The notes under the pieces: generated by a model
Told to the model about the DNA's origin: nothing
What the model saw: the letters and a program-made list of their open reading frames with translations, nothing else
The model's database searches: none
Translations under genes and position numbers: made by a program
Shown: one piece after another, positions 46,037 to 58,459 of the stretch
Numbering within the stretch: the first letter of the stretch is position 1
Layout: every line of letters starts with the position of its first letter
Assembly: GCF_900696045.1 (NCBI RefSeq)
Contig: NZ_LR216287.1
Coordinates: 1,965,854-2,029,853 of the forward strand
Origin: Candidatus Nitrosocosmicus franklandus
Lineage (GTDB): Archaea > Thermoproteota > Nitrososphaeria > Nitrososphaerales > Nitrososphaeraceae
Length of the DNA stretch: 64,000 nucleotides
Reading direction: 5' to 3'

Positions 46037-47000
46037 GACAAATATGTGTATACATGTATTAGATAAAAAGTTGATAGTAGTAAAGACACTACTAACTTTG
46101 GAGTTGATCACCTGCTTGTTATAATAGCTGAAAACTATTCAACTAATAATTTTGACTTGTACTTGTGTACTTTCATCTGAAATTCATGATTCTGCACAAA
46201 AAGTAACCTCAAAACTTTTTACCTTATCCTTTACATGTCGAATTTCCCTCACCTAGGCATTTACTTAATGAGGAATGGATATGATATTTTAGCTACAGGA
46301 ATCAACAACATTGAGCGTATCAAGTGATATGTGCAGATAAGTATCGTCAATGGATGCTCAGAGTATTTTCTGTGAGTCTAATCAAACTAGCAGGAATTGT
46401 TTCTACAACAAACTGATTTTTTCTTCATATAGGTGGGTGGTGAGAGAATTTTCCCATACTCTATCTTATTAAATTGTAACTTGTAACCAATATATCTATT
46501 CGACTTCAATGCGCATGTCTTCTCATAAATTCTGATTCTTTATTTTTGATTATAGTTTTCTTCGGAGGTTTCTTTTGACCTTCATTCCTTATGTTGAAAG
46601 GTGTAATACTTTATTTTGTTTCGATTAAATATTATTACTTATGATGATTTTAGTTAATAAACTCAGTAGAAGTAATACAAGAATTGATCAAAATCTATCT
46701 AAGATTTTTTTCTTTATGATCATAACTGATACAGAGCAAATAATATTCTCAAGTTATATTGTCTTGTTACACTAGCAGTCCTATTAGCGACTATTTCTCC
46801 TTACTATTTAGTATAAATACAATTTGATCAAAATATTCGAATATGTGCTATTTAGGAGAAATAACAATGATGTGTATCAGTTCTATGAAGCAACAAGTAA
46901 TCATGTTTTGACTATATTCGATACTGAACAAAACAATGCTGAATATAATAGGAAGACCACTATCCGTGAAACTTAAAATAATCAAAGTTTCAATTCATCT
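46037..47000. other. Long spacer; possible 43-codon frame at 46845-46976
   Basis: No supported gene. A GTG-started frame of 43 codons (46845-46976) ends 24 bp before the DJ-1-like gene and has protein-like content, but nothing confirms it. The remainder is AT-rich without visible structure. Confidence 0.3.
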
Positions 47001-47678
47001 GTGTCGAAACCTGGGCAGGAATTTGATTCCAGACATAAAACAGTAGGAATATTGATTTTTGACAATGTCGAAGTTCTGGATGTTGCTGGTCCGTTTGAAG
47101 TTTTTTCAGTAACTCGATTAGATGAGAATAAGAGGGATTATACTGATTCCCCTTTTAGAATTTATTTAATTGCAGAAAAAGAGTATGTAATAAGGGCTAT
47201 TGGTGGCCTGAAATTGACTCCTGATTATACATTTAATAATTGCCCAAAACTAGATTTGTTCATAGTTCCTGGTGGCTGGGGAACACGATCTGAAATTAAT
47301 AATCTGAATCTTATTCAAAATATTCATAATCTTTCTCAAAACTCATCGTTGACCGCTTCTGTTTGCACAGGGTCAAGTCTCCTTGGAAAAGCTGGATTAT
47401 TAGAAGGAAAAATGGCCACTACTCATTGGCGAACATTTAATTTTCTAGGAACCACTGCTCCAAATGCAAAGATCAAAAGAAACGTTCTTTTTACAGAAGA
47501 TCAAAAAATATTTACTTCAGCAGGAGTTACATCAGGCATTTCGTTGGCACTTCATTTAGTGAGTTATTTCTTTGGATTAGATGTAGGAATGGCAACCGCA
47601 AGATTCATGGAATTTCCATATCCTACACACAATACAAATCCCTTTCATGATGGTGCAAAAGACGCAAGATCCTATTGA
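47001..47678 (+). CDS. DJ-1/PfpI family protein
   Basis: A 225-residue class I glutamine amidotransferase-like protein from GTG. Seen: VGILIFDNVEVLDVAGPFEVFSV near the start (by region), LFIVPGGWGTR, and SVCTGSSLLGKAGLL with the nucleophilic cysteine at the elbow; HWRTFNFL supplies the histidine after it. The pattern fits the isonitrile hydratase / GlxA-like subgroup without its AraC domain. Activities range from isonitrile hydration to deglycation. Substrate uncertain. Confidence 0.85.
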   Translation: MSKPGQEFDSRHKTVGILIFDNVEVLDVAGPFEVFSVTRLDENKRDYTDSPFRIYLIAEKEYVIRAIGGLKLTPDYTFNNCPKLDLFIVPGGWGTRSEINNLNLIQNIHNLSQNSSLTASVCTGSSLLGKAGLLEGKMATTHWRTFNFLGTTAPNAKIKRNVLFTEDQKIFTSAGVTSGISLALHLVSYFFGLDVGMATARFMEFPYPTHNTNPFHDGAKDARSY

Positions 47679-48904
47679 ATGTGCAAGTATGGCATACATA
47701 CTTTCATAATAGGTTTCAATTATGAGATTTAGTCACCAGTAACGAAGAAAAATTACTTCATATTTAGTAGAAAAGTATACACAAATTCCTGAATAACTAG
47801 AGATCTGAATATGACACTGAGGTTAGTTGTCTTCATAAATATCTTTTCCTTTTTGTCACAATCTTTTTGTTATTTTTTAGCTCAATAGTATTTGGGGTAT
47901 TTACCAATAACTTTAATTTCTGTCGCTTTGATTTTGAATCAGTAGTATTTTAAGGTAAGAATCGTATTACCGAGCATAGAAATGATAGTTGTTATCATAG
48001 ATTAGTATTTAGACTCATACACAATGGTAGGACGAATCATCCAAGGAAATAAAATTCATCAACCAAACATGGCATTAATAAACGACCAATTTATAATACA
48101 TTTGCTACAAGGAAAGGTTATCAATTTAGGGATTGCCATGACAAAGATATGTTAGGTCTCATTAAATATGATAAACTAGAATGTGTGTTGATATTTGACT
48201 TTGTTTATGAGATGGATATCTGTGTATTTGCAGTTATGTTTGTCAGTTTGTTTTCTATTATTAACTGATAATCGATGCAGTTTGGTTCTATTGTAACAAT
48301 ATGTTTTGCTGGAAGATCTTATGATAATGAATCATATTGCTCTTATTAGCGATTTCTTTTTCATTATGTCTTGTTAGTTTTATGACGACCAAGGCATTAT
48401 CTAAATAGGGGGAGTAATCTGCAGATATGTGAGTGGCAAAGATGACTAGAAAATCAAAAGTCTAATCAAAGTTTTGATTAAAATGATTGGGCACAATTCC
48501 AAACTTCGAGCAAGTGGTCCTGGACAATTTGAAGGTGAATATTTTTTCATAATTTCATCTACTTCAAGGGGATTCTTTTTGATATTGTCTCTATACGGAC
48601 TCCTGTTGAGAACCGGATTTAAAAACTTTAAGATCTATGGACCGTTAAGAGTAAAAAACAATTACCCTATTTAGATTGTATTATTTCTATCTTTGTTTGA
48701 CACATAAAATCATGGTAATTCATAATTTGACAACATCCTAGATGACAACATTCTATAGCCTACGTTAAATGACATGATTGCCTGTTCCTATGAGCTTAAA
48801 CATACCTGGCCAGAATTTCTGTCTCTACCATGTAAATAAAAGAAATAAAATAGTACTTTAGTGGGAAAAGCTTAAGTGCAAAACCCCTTCTATAGTTAAT
48901 TTGA
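47679..48904. other. Long intergenic region
   Basis: About 1.2 kb with only short doubtful frames, for example 48474-48674 and a stretch near 48070-48265 that gives protein-like sequence in two frames without a clear start. It may be decayed coding DNA. No tRNA, repeat array or strong hairpin seen. Confidence 0.35.
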
Positions 48905-49672
48905 ATGTTTGATGTAAAAGACCGTTTTAATCGCTTTATGCCATATCGACATTCGTTGATCAAGGAAAAGTATTTAGCTAGTGCCGCCCAGGATCAGGCA
49001 TTAGAGTTCTTTTCAAATATTTATGGATTAGCTGGTATGAAAGAAAATCTTTTTCGTGCTCTAGTGTCTGATAAGCAAATTAATGTTTTACTTGTTGGTC
49101 CACCAGCCACTTCAAAGACTCTTTTCATGACTACGATACAACAGAAATGTAACAACGTATTTTATTTTGACGCATCAAACACTACTGGAGCAGGATTAAT
49201 AGAGGAGTTATATAATAATAGAAGAACTAGACTTGTAATCATAGATGAGATTGACAAATTAAAGAAAAATGATATGAGTTGTTTGCTTGGATTGTTGAAT
49301 GACGGACGAATTGTAAAGTCATTAAAACAAATTCGTTATGATTTTAGAATCGAAAATATCAAAGTATTTGCCACCTCTAATACTTTGGTAAATTTATCAA
49401 AACCCGTCAGATCGCGGTTTCAGGTGTATCATTTGGATGAATACACCGACGAAGATTTTCTAAATGTAGTTAAATTTTGTCTCCAAAATAAACTTCCAGA
49501 GGAAATTAACGAAATGATTGGAATGTTATTAATTGATTCTGATATAAAAGATGTTCGAACCGCCATAGGACTCGGTAACTTGTTAAAAAAGGAAGATACT
49601 AAAGAAGATGTTATAAGGGTTTTTGAAAACTGGAATAGTCGCAGAATGCGAGAAAACTTGGATTACAATTAA
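48905..49672 (+). CDS. AAA-family ATPase (RuvB/MoxR-like)
   Basis: A 255-residue ATPase with Walker A GPPATSKT (about 59-66), Walker B RLVIIDEIDKL (about 109-119), sensor-1 VFATSNT and an arginine-finger-like SRFQVYHL. It lacks a second ATPase domain and any recognised DNA-binding extension except a short helical C-terminus (about 200-255). The style resembles RuvB-like or MoxR-like archaeal ATPases that load or remodel partners. No partner gene is adjacent; function uncertain. Confidence 0.75.
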   Translation: MFDVKDRFNRFMPYRHSLIKEKYLASAAQDQALEFFSNIYGLAGMKENLFRALVSDKQINVLLVGPPATSKTLFMTTIQQKCNNVFYFDASNTTGAGLIEELYNNRRTRLVIIDEIDKLKKNDMSCLLGLLNDGRIVKSLKQIRYDFRIENIKVFATSNTLVNLSKPVRSRFQVYHLDEYTDEDFLNVVKFCLQNKLPEEINEMIGMLLIDSDIKDVRTAIGLGNLLKKEDTKEDVIRVFENWNSRRMRENLDYN

Positions 49673-49809
49673 GTATCGATTCTTTTTATTGAGATTTGGA
49701 TCAGTTTCTTTCTTCATTAAAAATTCAATAACCTTGAATTTTTAATAAAGACCTGATATCAATAACAATGTTTGACTTCATTTTCTAAAAAAGTATATTA
49801 TTTGATGTC

Positions 49810-52107
<2,298 letters not shown>

Positions 52108-52181
52108 TTATTGGATCAAAAAGGCTTTTATTTAAGCCCCTGAACATAGCAACATAATCAAATTGATCTTGTGATAATATA

Positions 52182-52412
52182 ATGCGAAAAATTTTAATCA
52201 TAGCTTCGGATCCTATACTGACAAAATTGGAGGAGAAATTACGGAATAGGTTTGATGTGGAAACAATTACGGCTTCTCCAAATGACTTTTGTGAGATAAG
52301 AGCTAATTTTAAGAGAAATTGGATCACTATTTGTAGGTTTTCCGCAAGTGAAAACCTTAATAATGTTTTAACTATGTTTGAAGTCAATTACGAAGTAAAA
52401 TCGCGAGGGTAA
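52182..52412 (+). CDS. Small hypothetical protein, receiver-like start
   Basis: A 76-residue protein from ATG starting RKILIIASDPILTKLEEKL, reminiscent of the first strand and helix of Rossmann/receiver folds, but too short for either domain. No other motif. The antisense frame (52088-52387) is less protein-like. It is divergent from CDC48, sharing a 134-bp promoter region that contains GGCTT-N6-AAGCC around a TATA-like core at 52122-52137. Confidence 0.5.
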   Translation: MRKILIIASDPILTKLEEKLRNRFDVETITASPNDFCEIRANFKRNWITICRFSASENLNNVLTMFEVNYEVKSRG

Positions 52413-52636
52413 GTCTTTACAATCGATGTGAATATCTTTATCAAAATTGGTGTAAATCTTGTATTATAATAACGAATCGATTGATTTGTGAGGATAAACT
52501 TGCAACGCGATTTATCTTTTAATGGGATATGGAAGTCAATTATAAAGGCAAGAATTATCCAGTTTGTTATTGTCAGTTATGTCTGGGTGTTTGATTCCAC
52601 TTCCACTACATACAGGAATTTCAAAGATGAAACTAG

Positions 52637-52885
52637 TTAACGATCGTCTAATCTAATAATCTTGCAATCTTTGCAGTAATACTCATTTCGGTTTATCATT
52701 TGCATTTTATTACTGCAACGTTCACAGCGAAATCTTTGTTCTTTAATTAATTGATTCCTGATTCTTTTTAATACAAAAGGTATTACTAGCCCAATTATTA
52801 TATACGTAATAATGCGAGAAATTATGCCGCCTCTGCGGTTGGCATGATTTGAAGAAGACGAATTATGGGTTTTACCTTTTGTCAT
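52637..52885 (-). CDS. Membrane protein with C-terminal zinc ribbon
   Basis: An 82-residue protein: a polar start (NSSSSNHANRRGG), one hydrophobic helix (about 22-41), a basic stretch (KRIRNQLIKEQ), then a zinc ribbon with CERC and CKDC. It probably sits in the membrane with the ribbon in the cytoplasm. Function unknown. Confidence 0.65.
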   Translation of the reverse strand: MTKGKTHNSSSSNHANRRGGIISRIITYIIIGLVIPFVLKRIRNQLIKEQRFRCERCSNKMQMINRNEYYCKDCKIIRLDDR

Positions 52886-52959
52886 TTTTCGACCAACATT
52901 GTTATAATATGCTAATCCTGAATAAACTTTTGTATGATCTCTAGGTTTATTCTTAATTT

Positions 52960-52995
52960 ATTGAATGGTCCTTTTTTGTAAAAGGACCATTCAAT
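52960..52995. repeat. Perfect 16-bp inverted repeat with 4-base loop
   Basis: Left arm 52960-52975 and right arm 52980-52995 are exact reverse complements (arm begins ATTGAATGGTCC), with TTGT as loop. It lies 75 bp upstream of the zinc-ribbon gene and far from the next plus-strand gene. It could act as a bidirectional terminator, a structured RNA or a remnant mobile-element end. Confidence 0.9.
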
Positions 52996-53722
52996 ACTAA
53001 ATCCAGCGTTATATTCTAAATTTGAATTATTTTCATTATATTAATAAAAATGATATATTTATTACACTTTTTGAGATGATTAAATGAGATTAGTCGCTCT
53101 AGAAGTCTTTTAAACCCTGCTTAAATACGTATATAAAACGACCCGCTGGACACAAGTTTTGACACCGGCAAAAATAACAAACTTTGAATCAATAGATTTA
53201 CTAATACTATTAAAATATTATTTAATGATATCACGATAAAAGTTACAGATAAATAATAACATTCAAGTCTTTCTGTTCTGGGATATTTAGAATAAGGTAG
53301 TACCTGATTTCGGAATTCTCTCATATGGTTTCCTTGTTTCAATAAAATGTAAGGAAGCTTGTCTTTTCGAAATCTGCTATGTAATAATCTAAATGCTATA
53401 TTATTTCTACAATTCGTTTTGTAAAACTATGTGGTATATTTTTTAAGAAAAGTGTGGAATCAATAAGTTAAAACGCCCTCATTATTATGAAAATAGGCAA
53501 GAAATAACCAGTGGCTCAATTAGCAGATTCGAATCTATTGATCAATACTCTTATACACCTATTATCCCTACCTTCAGGCTATTGAACTGATCAAAGCCTT
53601 GGTTATCCCTGTAGTCTATTTTAGAATTTTCTGGTGTATCGATAGAATATCTAACAAGCCCATATCATATTTTTTCAGATGGAATATGTATATATAAATT
53701 GAATCATTCTTGATCTATAGAT
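52996..53722. other. Intergenic spacer
   Basis: About 730 bp without a supported gene. A 73-codon minus-strand frame (53121-53342) lacks convincing features. A TATA-like stretch (ATATGTATATATAAA, about 53685-53699) precedes the DnaJ-Fer gene. Confidence 0.4.
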
Positions 53723-54370
53723 TTGCTAGTTGGAGACGATAGTTATTACAAAATATTAGGTGTATCAGAAAATGCTACCCAGAAGGATATCAAAATTGCA
53801 TTCCGACGACTAGCACGAAAATATCATCCAGACCGAAACCCCTCTATCTCAGACGAGCTTATGAAATCTATTAATATCTCCTTTGAAAACCTTTCTGATC
53901 CTGTTAAGAGGAGGGACTATGATAGGTCATTAAAGATTTCAAAATCAAAAGAAAGAAATAAGATGGACTTATCTAGGGATTCTGATAATTCAGCTAACTA
54001 TGATACAGAATCCACTTCAGAATACATACATGAACAAACAGTAAATCATAATGACTCTGATGAATTCTTTTCTGTTGAAAAGGGATCAAATTTCAAGTCT
54101 ACGCCTGCCGATAAAGAAGGCTTCCCCTCATTTTTGGAAAGTCGTTATAAGATAATAGTGGAACCCTCATTGTGTCTGGCATTTGGAAGCTGTGAGGTAC
54201 TTGCACCTAAAGTATTTATGGTTGAAAAGAATAGACAATTTAACCCCAAAGCAATAGTTATTTCGGAAACAGCAGAGAATTTTGAAACAATAATGGATGC
54301 AGCTAAAACATGCCCCACCAAAGCTATTATCATTATTGATCGCTACACAGGAAACTGCGTTTATCCATGA
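53723..54370 (+). CDS. DnaJ-ferredoxin fusion protein (DnaJ-Fer)
   Basis: A 215-residue protein from a TTG start. Residues 6-68 are a J domain with the HPD tripeptide at 35-37, which stimulates DnaK ATPase. An acidic linker (about 70-140) leads to a ferredoxin-like domain with C151, C157 and C197-P198. The usual CxxC-GxC second cysteine is Phe (CLAFGSC), so the cluster is more likely 3Fe-4S than 4Fe-4S, or is incomplete. DnaJ-Fer proteins are known from plants/algae and Thaumarchaeota. No dnaK gene is nearby. Confidence 0.88.
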   Translation: MLVGDDSYYKILGVSENATQKDIKIAFRRLARKYHPDRNPSISDELMKSINISFENLSDPVKRRDYDRSLKISKSKERNKMDLSRDSDNSANYDTESTSEYIHEQTVNHNDSDEFFSVEKGSNFKSTPADKEGFPSFLESRYKIIVEPSLCLAFGSCEVLAPKVFMVEKNRQFNPKAIVISETAENFETIMDAAKTCPTKAIIIIDRYTGNCVYP

Positions 54371-54705
54371 ATTCGCGTATGGTTTGTCCAAAGTTCTGTT
54401 TTTTGATGAAATTTTGTTCAGCTATCCCAGTATCTTAAAGAGTTATCCGTTCACGAGCGGTCAAATGAACGTACTTGTTGGTTGAACTTATTTTATGCAT
54501 GCAAAATGGGTATTACGATGACTTGAAAATATCAGCATCCTTTTATCAAATCATGGATTATAATATCTCATGGTTAGAGGGCAGTTTCTTCCAACCCATC
54601 CCTTTTTTCTTATCATTGTATCATGACTATCATATAAAAATGAAATTTTAAATTGTTCACAAAATTATTTATTCTTTGTTTCTCTATTAAAAAGGGAGAC
54701 AATAT
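54371..54705. other. Spacer with glnA promoter
   Basis: No gene seen. The glutamine synthetase promoter should lie near 54660-54680 (AAAATTATTTATTC). Confidence 0.4.
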
Positions 54706-56178
54706 TTGGAAAATACATCTATAGCCGGCAAGCATGTAACAGAAACTCCGGCTAAAGATTTTATGCAAATAAGATATACTGATCTGTTAGGGAGGTTTCT
54801 CGCAAAATATATTCAGATAGATGAAGAACAAATCCAGGAGGTATTTAGAAAAGGAATTGGACTTGACGGATCTTCTGTTAAAGGATTTGCAACTATAGAC
54901 GAATCGGATATGATGTTATTTCCAGACAGAAAAACACTGAGAAAAATTCCTTTGTCTAGTTATGAAATATTGACTGTTATCGCAGATGTTTATAACGGGT
55001 TTGCTCAGGGAAGATCTAATAAAGATCCAAGAAGTGTATCTCAAAAATTGGAGGATCATCTCGCAGTCAACCAAGTTACATGTCAGATAGGCGCTGAGGT
55101 AGAATGTTTCATATTTGATCAGATTATATTTGAAATGGATAATAACAATCTCGATTATGATAGTTCCACATTACAAGAAAAAGTTAAAAATATATCAATC
55201 CTTTCTGACGAACAATATGGGGTGGGCCGATACCCGATCAGAAGAAAATCAGGATATGATGTTCCTACCTTTCAGGATTCTTTAATCGAATTTAGATTCG
55301 AAGTAGCTAATATCCTAAAAAAATATTATGATATAGATGTAACTAACATGAATCACGAAGTTGCTAGCAGTGGTCAAATTGAAATTAATTTCATGCATAA
55401 CTATTTGACTCAATCTGCTGACAACGTTCAAATTTATAAAGACATTGTTCGAAATGTCGCAAAGAAATATAATAAGGTTGCAAATTTCATGCCCAAGCCA
55501 ATTTTTGATTCTCAAAATCCCGAGAATAGCGATAATGGATCTGGAATGCACGTGAGTATAAGCCTGTGGACAAAATTATCCGACAGCGATCGAAATCTCT
55601 TTTATGACGAAACAGATCCGTATGGAGAGTTGAGTCAAACTGGTCGTTATTTTATTGGAGGTATACTTGAACATGCTGGTGCGTTGTCTGCACTAGTGAC
55701 GCCTACAGTAAATTCTTATAAAAGGATCGTCCCCGGTTTTGAAGCTCCAGTATACATTGCATGGGCTAGAGGAAATAGATCTGCTGTTGTAAGGGTTCCG
55801 ATTAACGAAAAGAAGAGTGCCAACTCTAAGCGAATTGAATATCGCGCTCCCGACCCATCAGCAAATCCATACTTGGCTTTTTCTGCCATAGTTGCAGCGG
55901 GACTAGATGGCATCAATAAGAAAGTTGATCCGGGAGATCCAGTTAGTGAGGATATTTACAAAATGAGTGATTCAAAACGAAAGGAGTTAGGAATAAAAAT
56001 ACTTCCTGGTAGCCTGGCAGACGGATTGAATGCATTAAGGACTGACTCAACATTTTTGAATATCTGCTTTCACTCGGATTTGATTAACACTTATTTGGAT
56101 TTAAAGGAAAAAGAAATTTTGGAATTAGGAAATGATCAGTCATTAGGTAGCCAGTTCATGCTGTATTATGATGTTTAA
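54706..56178 (+). CDS. glnA: Glutamine synthetase type I
   Basis: A 490-residue enzyme from TTG. FMQIRYTDLLGR and GLDGSSVKGFA lie at the N-terminus; metal-site glutamates in AEVECFIFDQ and SSGQIEINF; ATP region NGSGMHVSISLW; and SANSKRIEYRAPDPSANPYLAF. It joins ammonia to glutamate with ATP and is central to nitrogen assimilation in ammonia oxidisers. The adenylylation tyrosine context of GSI-beta is not evident, which fits archaeal GSI-alpha. The total length is slightly above GSI-alpha average. Confidence 0.96.
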   Translation: MENTSIAGKHVTETPAKDFMQIRYTDLLGRFLAKYIQIDEEQIQEVFRKGIGLDGSSVKGFATIDESDMMLFPDRKTLRKIPLSSYEILTVIADVYNGFAQGRSNKDPRSVSQKLEDHLAVNQVTCQIGAEVECFIFDQIIFEMDNNNLDYDSSTLQEKVKNISILSDEQYGVGRYPIRRKSGYDVPTFQDSLIEFRFEVANILKKYYDIDVTNMNHEVASSGQIEINFMHNYLTQSADNVQIYKDIVRNVAKKYNKVANFMPKPIFDSQNPENSDNGSGMHVSISLWTKLSDSDRNLFYDETDPYGELSQTGRYFIGGILEHAGALSALVTPTVNSYKRIVPGFEAPVYIAWARGNRSAVVRVPINEKKSANSKRIEYRAPDPSANPYLAFSAIVAAGLDGINKKVDPGDPVSEDIYKMSDSKRKELGIKILPGSLADGLNALRTDSTFLNICFHSDLINTYLDLKEKEILELGNDQSLGSQFMLYYDV

Positions 56179-56285
56179 TCAATCCTCTTAAGTATTTCTC
56201 AACATATACTGTCTACAGAAAAATTCTGTCTAAATAAGAAACTACCAACCTAATATATAGGATCATCGTTATTTTTTTGTTAAAT

Positions 56286-56507
56286 TTAACGTCTACGTTC
56301 TTTTCTTAATAACACTAGCCCATCTGTATCATTGGGATTCATATAGATCTCGCCACGCATGGCTTCCTTGATTCCTACTATAGGTTCTTCACATTCTGGA
56401 CACAATTGAAAATAGATAAAAATATTTACATTTCTCTTGTTTTTTCCAACTATTGCATTATTCATTTTTGGATGAAACTGAGTCAGACATGTAGGACATT
56501 CCATCAA
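56286..56507 (-). CDS. Small zinc-binding protein
   Basis: A 73-residue protein with CPTC near residues 4-7 and CPEC near 36-39, typical of a two-strand zinc ribbon; the C-terminus is basic (RKERRR). Function unknown; many thaumarchaeal genomes carry such proteins. The ATG and preceding ATG offer two starts one codon apart. Confidence 0.7.
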   Translation of the reverse strand: MMECPTCLTQFHPKMNNAIVGKNKRNVNIFIYFQLCPECEEPIVGIKEAMRGEIYMNPNDTDGLVLLRKERRR

Positions 56508-56726
56508 ACACCAAGACTCTAATCGGACATATTTAAGTTCGGATTCTTGCTCTTTAAGGCTGAAATCCTGCTTCTGATATCTTCTAAATTTGTTTCATGA
56601 TATCTTAAAAGCGATCCAAATGATAGCTGTGACTCAAACACCCAAGATAGATCTAGCCGAATGGTCTGCCTGACGCGTTTATTTCTTCAAGGTGCATATA
56701 TATACTAAAATCACTAGTATATTGAG

Positions 56727-58019
56727 ATGTCTTTTTTCAAGCAAGTATTTTCTCTGCCCGTGTTTTCAATAGTACTTGCTAGAATATTTTATGCTGTCAA
56801 TTGGTTCAATATATCTTCAATATTTTATCTAATCTTGATTGATTTTAACCAAGATGTATCAATGCTTGGATTGATTACATCAGGCTTTCTTATCGGTATA
56901 GGGTTATTTCAAATTCCTGCGGGAATACTTGCTGCAAAATATGATCCACGATTAATTATTGTTTTTGGAACAATGTTGCTCTCAATATCTTCGCTCTTGT
57001 CTGGATTGGTAACAGAAATTTATCAAATGGTATTCTTGAGATTTTTAGTAGGCGTAGGAATGGCCTTCTTCTTTGGACCCAGCGTTATATTGATTTCTAA
57101 GTACTTAGGAAAAGGATCTGATGGCCTGGGAATAGGAATCTTGAATTCTGCTCACTCATTGGGCGGGATAATAGGAATATTTGGCTGGATAGTTATAGCA
57201 GAAATTACCGGTTGGCGAACAAGTTTACTCGTAAGTGGTATACTAGGAATTATAAGTGGAATGTTATTATATTATACTATATTTAGTAAAGATGGTAGAT
57301 CTGGTGTCTTTAAAAATGAGCGGGGCGAAAACGTACAAGGACATACACTACCAGGTCCCAAAATTCGCCTAGAGAAGAATTCAGTTGGAAACAAGCCAAT
57401 TTCTGAATTTCAGATCACCTTCACTAGCTTGAGATCTCTAATGTTAAATAAGTCATTGATTATAGTTGCACTTTCTCTTCTAGGTATTCAAATAGGTTGG
57501 AATCTGATTTCAACATTTATTGTATTATACCTTAAATTCGAATTTGATGCTACATCGATGATGGCTGGTATAATTGGAGGTTTGACCTTAATTGTGAATG
57601 TTATATTTGCACCATTTTTTGGTAAACTGTATGATCTCTTGTCAAAGACAAAATGGGAGATGAGTGATATTGTTCTATTAATAATATGTGGAACCATTAT
57701 TTCTGTAAACATGATTCTATTTTCATTTTCCGAAATGTCAATACTTTTACCTGGTATCATTCTTATTGGTATTTTCGCATCAGGCGGGTTTGTAATTCCC
57801 TATACCATGGCGAGAAGAATTGCTGTTGAGAAATTAAAGATGCCCAATTATGAAATATTGGCAGTTGGTTTTGTAAATGGATTATCACTTTTGGGTGCTT
57901 TTTGGGTACCTTTTTTGTTTTCTTTGTTAGTAAAAACATTCAACTACTCGACTGCATGGATTATTGGAGGTTTGCTGACAGTTGCGTTCATAATTCCAAT
58001 CATTAAACTTAAATATTAA
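56727..58019 (+). CDS. Major facilitator superfamily transporter
   Basis: A 430-residue membrane protein with about 12 helices. The MFS loop between helices 2 and 3 appears as GILAAKYDPRLI, and the central cytoplasmic loop is long and charged (about residues 195-225). Substrate cannot be told; the closest general look is to nitrate/sugar-phosphate or drug-type MFS proteins with LLPGIILIGIFASGGFVIPYTMARR in the second half (by segment). Its own promoter lies upstream (TATATATACTAA, near 56696). Confidence 0.85.
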   Translation: MSFFKQVFSLPVFSIVLARIFYAVNWFNISSIFYLILIDFNQDVSMLGLITSGFLIGIGLFQIPAGILAAKYDPRLIIVFGTMLLSISSLLSGLVTEIYQMVFLRFLVGVGMAFFFGPSVILISKYLGKGSDGLGIGILNSAHSLGGIIGIFGWIVIAEITGWRTSLLVSGILGIISGMLLYYTIFSKDGRSGVFKNERGENVQGHTLPGPKIRLEKNSVGNKPISEFQITFTSLRSLMLNKSLIIVALSLLGIQIGWNLISTFIVLYLKFEFDATSMMAGIIGGLTLIVNVIFAPFFGKLYDLLSKTKWEMSDIVLLIICGTIISVNMILFSFSEMSILLPGIILIGIFASGGFVIPYTMARRIAVEKLKMPNYEILAVGFVNGLSLLGAFWVPFLFSLLVKTFNYSTAWIIGGLLTVAFIIPIIKLKY

Positions 58020-58459
58020 ATGTAAATTATTCCAGTGTTGAAATTTATACTTCATGCTGCTATGCTTCAACATCATTTAACTCAAGTATTAATAACGTTC
58101 TTTTTGGGTAACATTTGAAATATGATAAATAGAATTTATTGAAGGATATCATTTTTCTTGTCTATTATTTATCTGCAGAAGTCATTCGATATGACTTGTT
58201 CTCGATTTGGATATTTTCCATGAATGTTTATTCTCGCATGCTAAATATTTGAATCATAAAACAATATGTAGACAAACTTGGGGAAATTGATAAAATGAAT
58301 ATATATTGAATAATACAACATGATTTTACTTAATATGAGAATGTTGCTAAATATTATATGTTTATAAATTATTATCCTTAGTTTTGAAAGTTTATGTAAC
58401 TATACAATAGAATCGTTATTCTAGTTATTGAATATTTGATAAATATGAATTTTTAAGTT
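58020..58459. other. Intergenic spacer
   Basis: Very AT-rich spacer between convergent genes. No gene, RNA or repeat recognised. Confidence 0.4.

Noticed and set aside
48474-48674. 66-codon plus-strand frame
   Set aside because: Isolated in an AT-rich spacer without recognisable features.
53121-53342. 73-codon minus-strand frame
   Set aside because: No motif, odd composition and no clear promoter; left as spacer.
53525-53545. Palindromic AGATTCGAATCT resembling a tRNA T-arm
   Set aside because: No acceptor, D or anticodon stems can be built around it.
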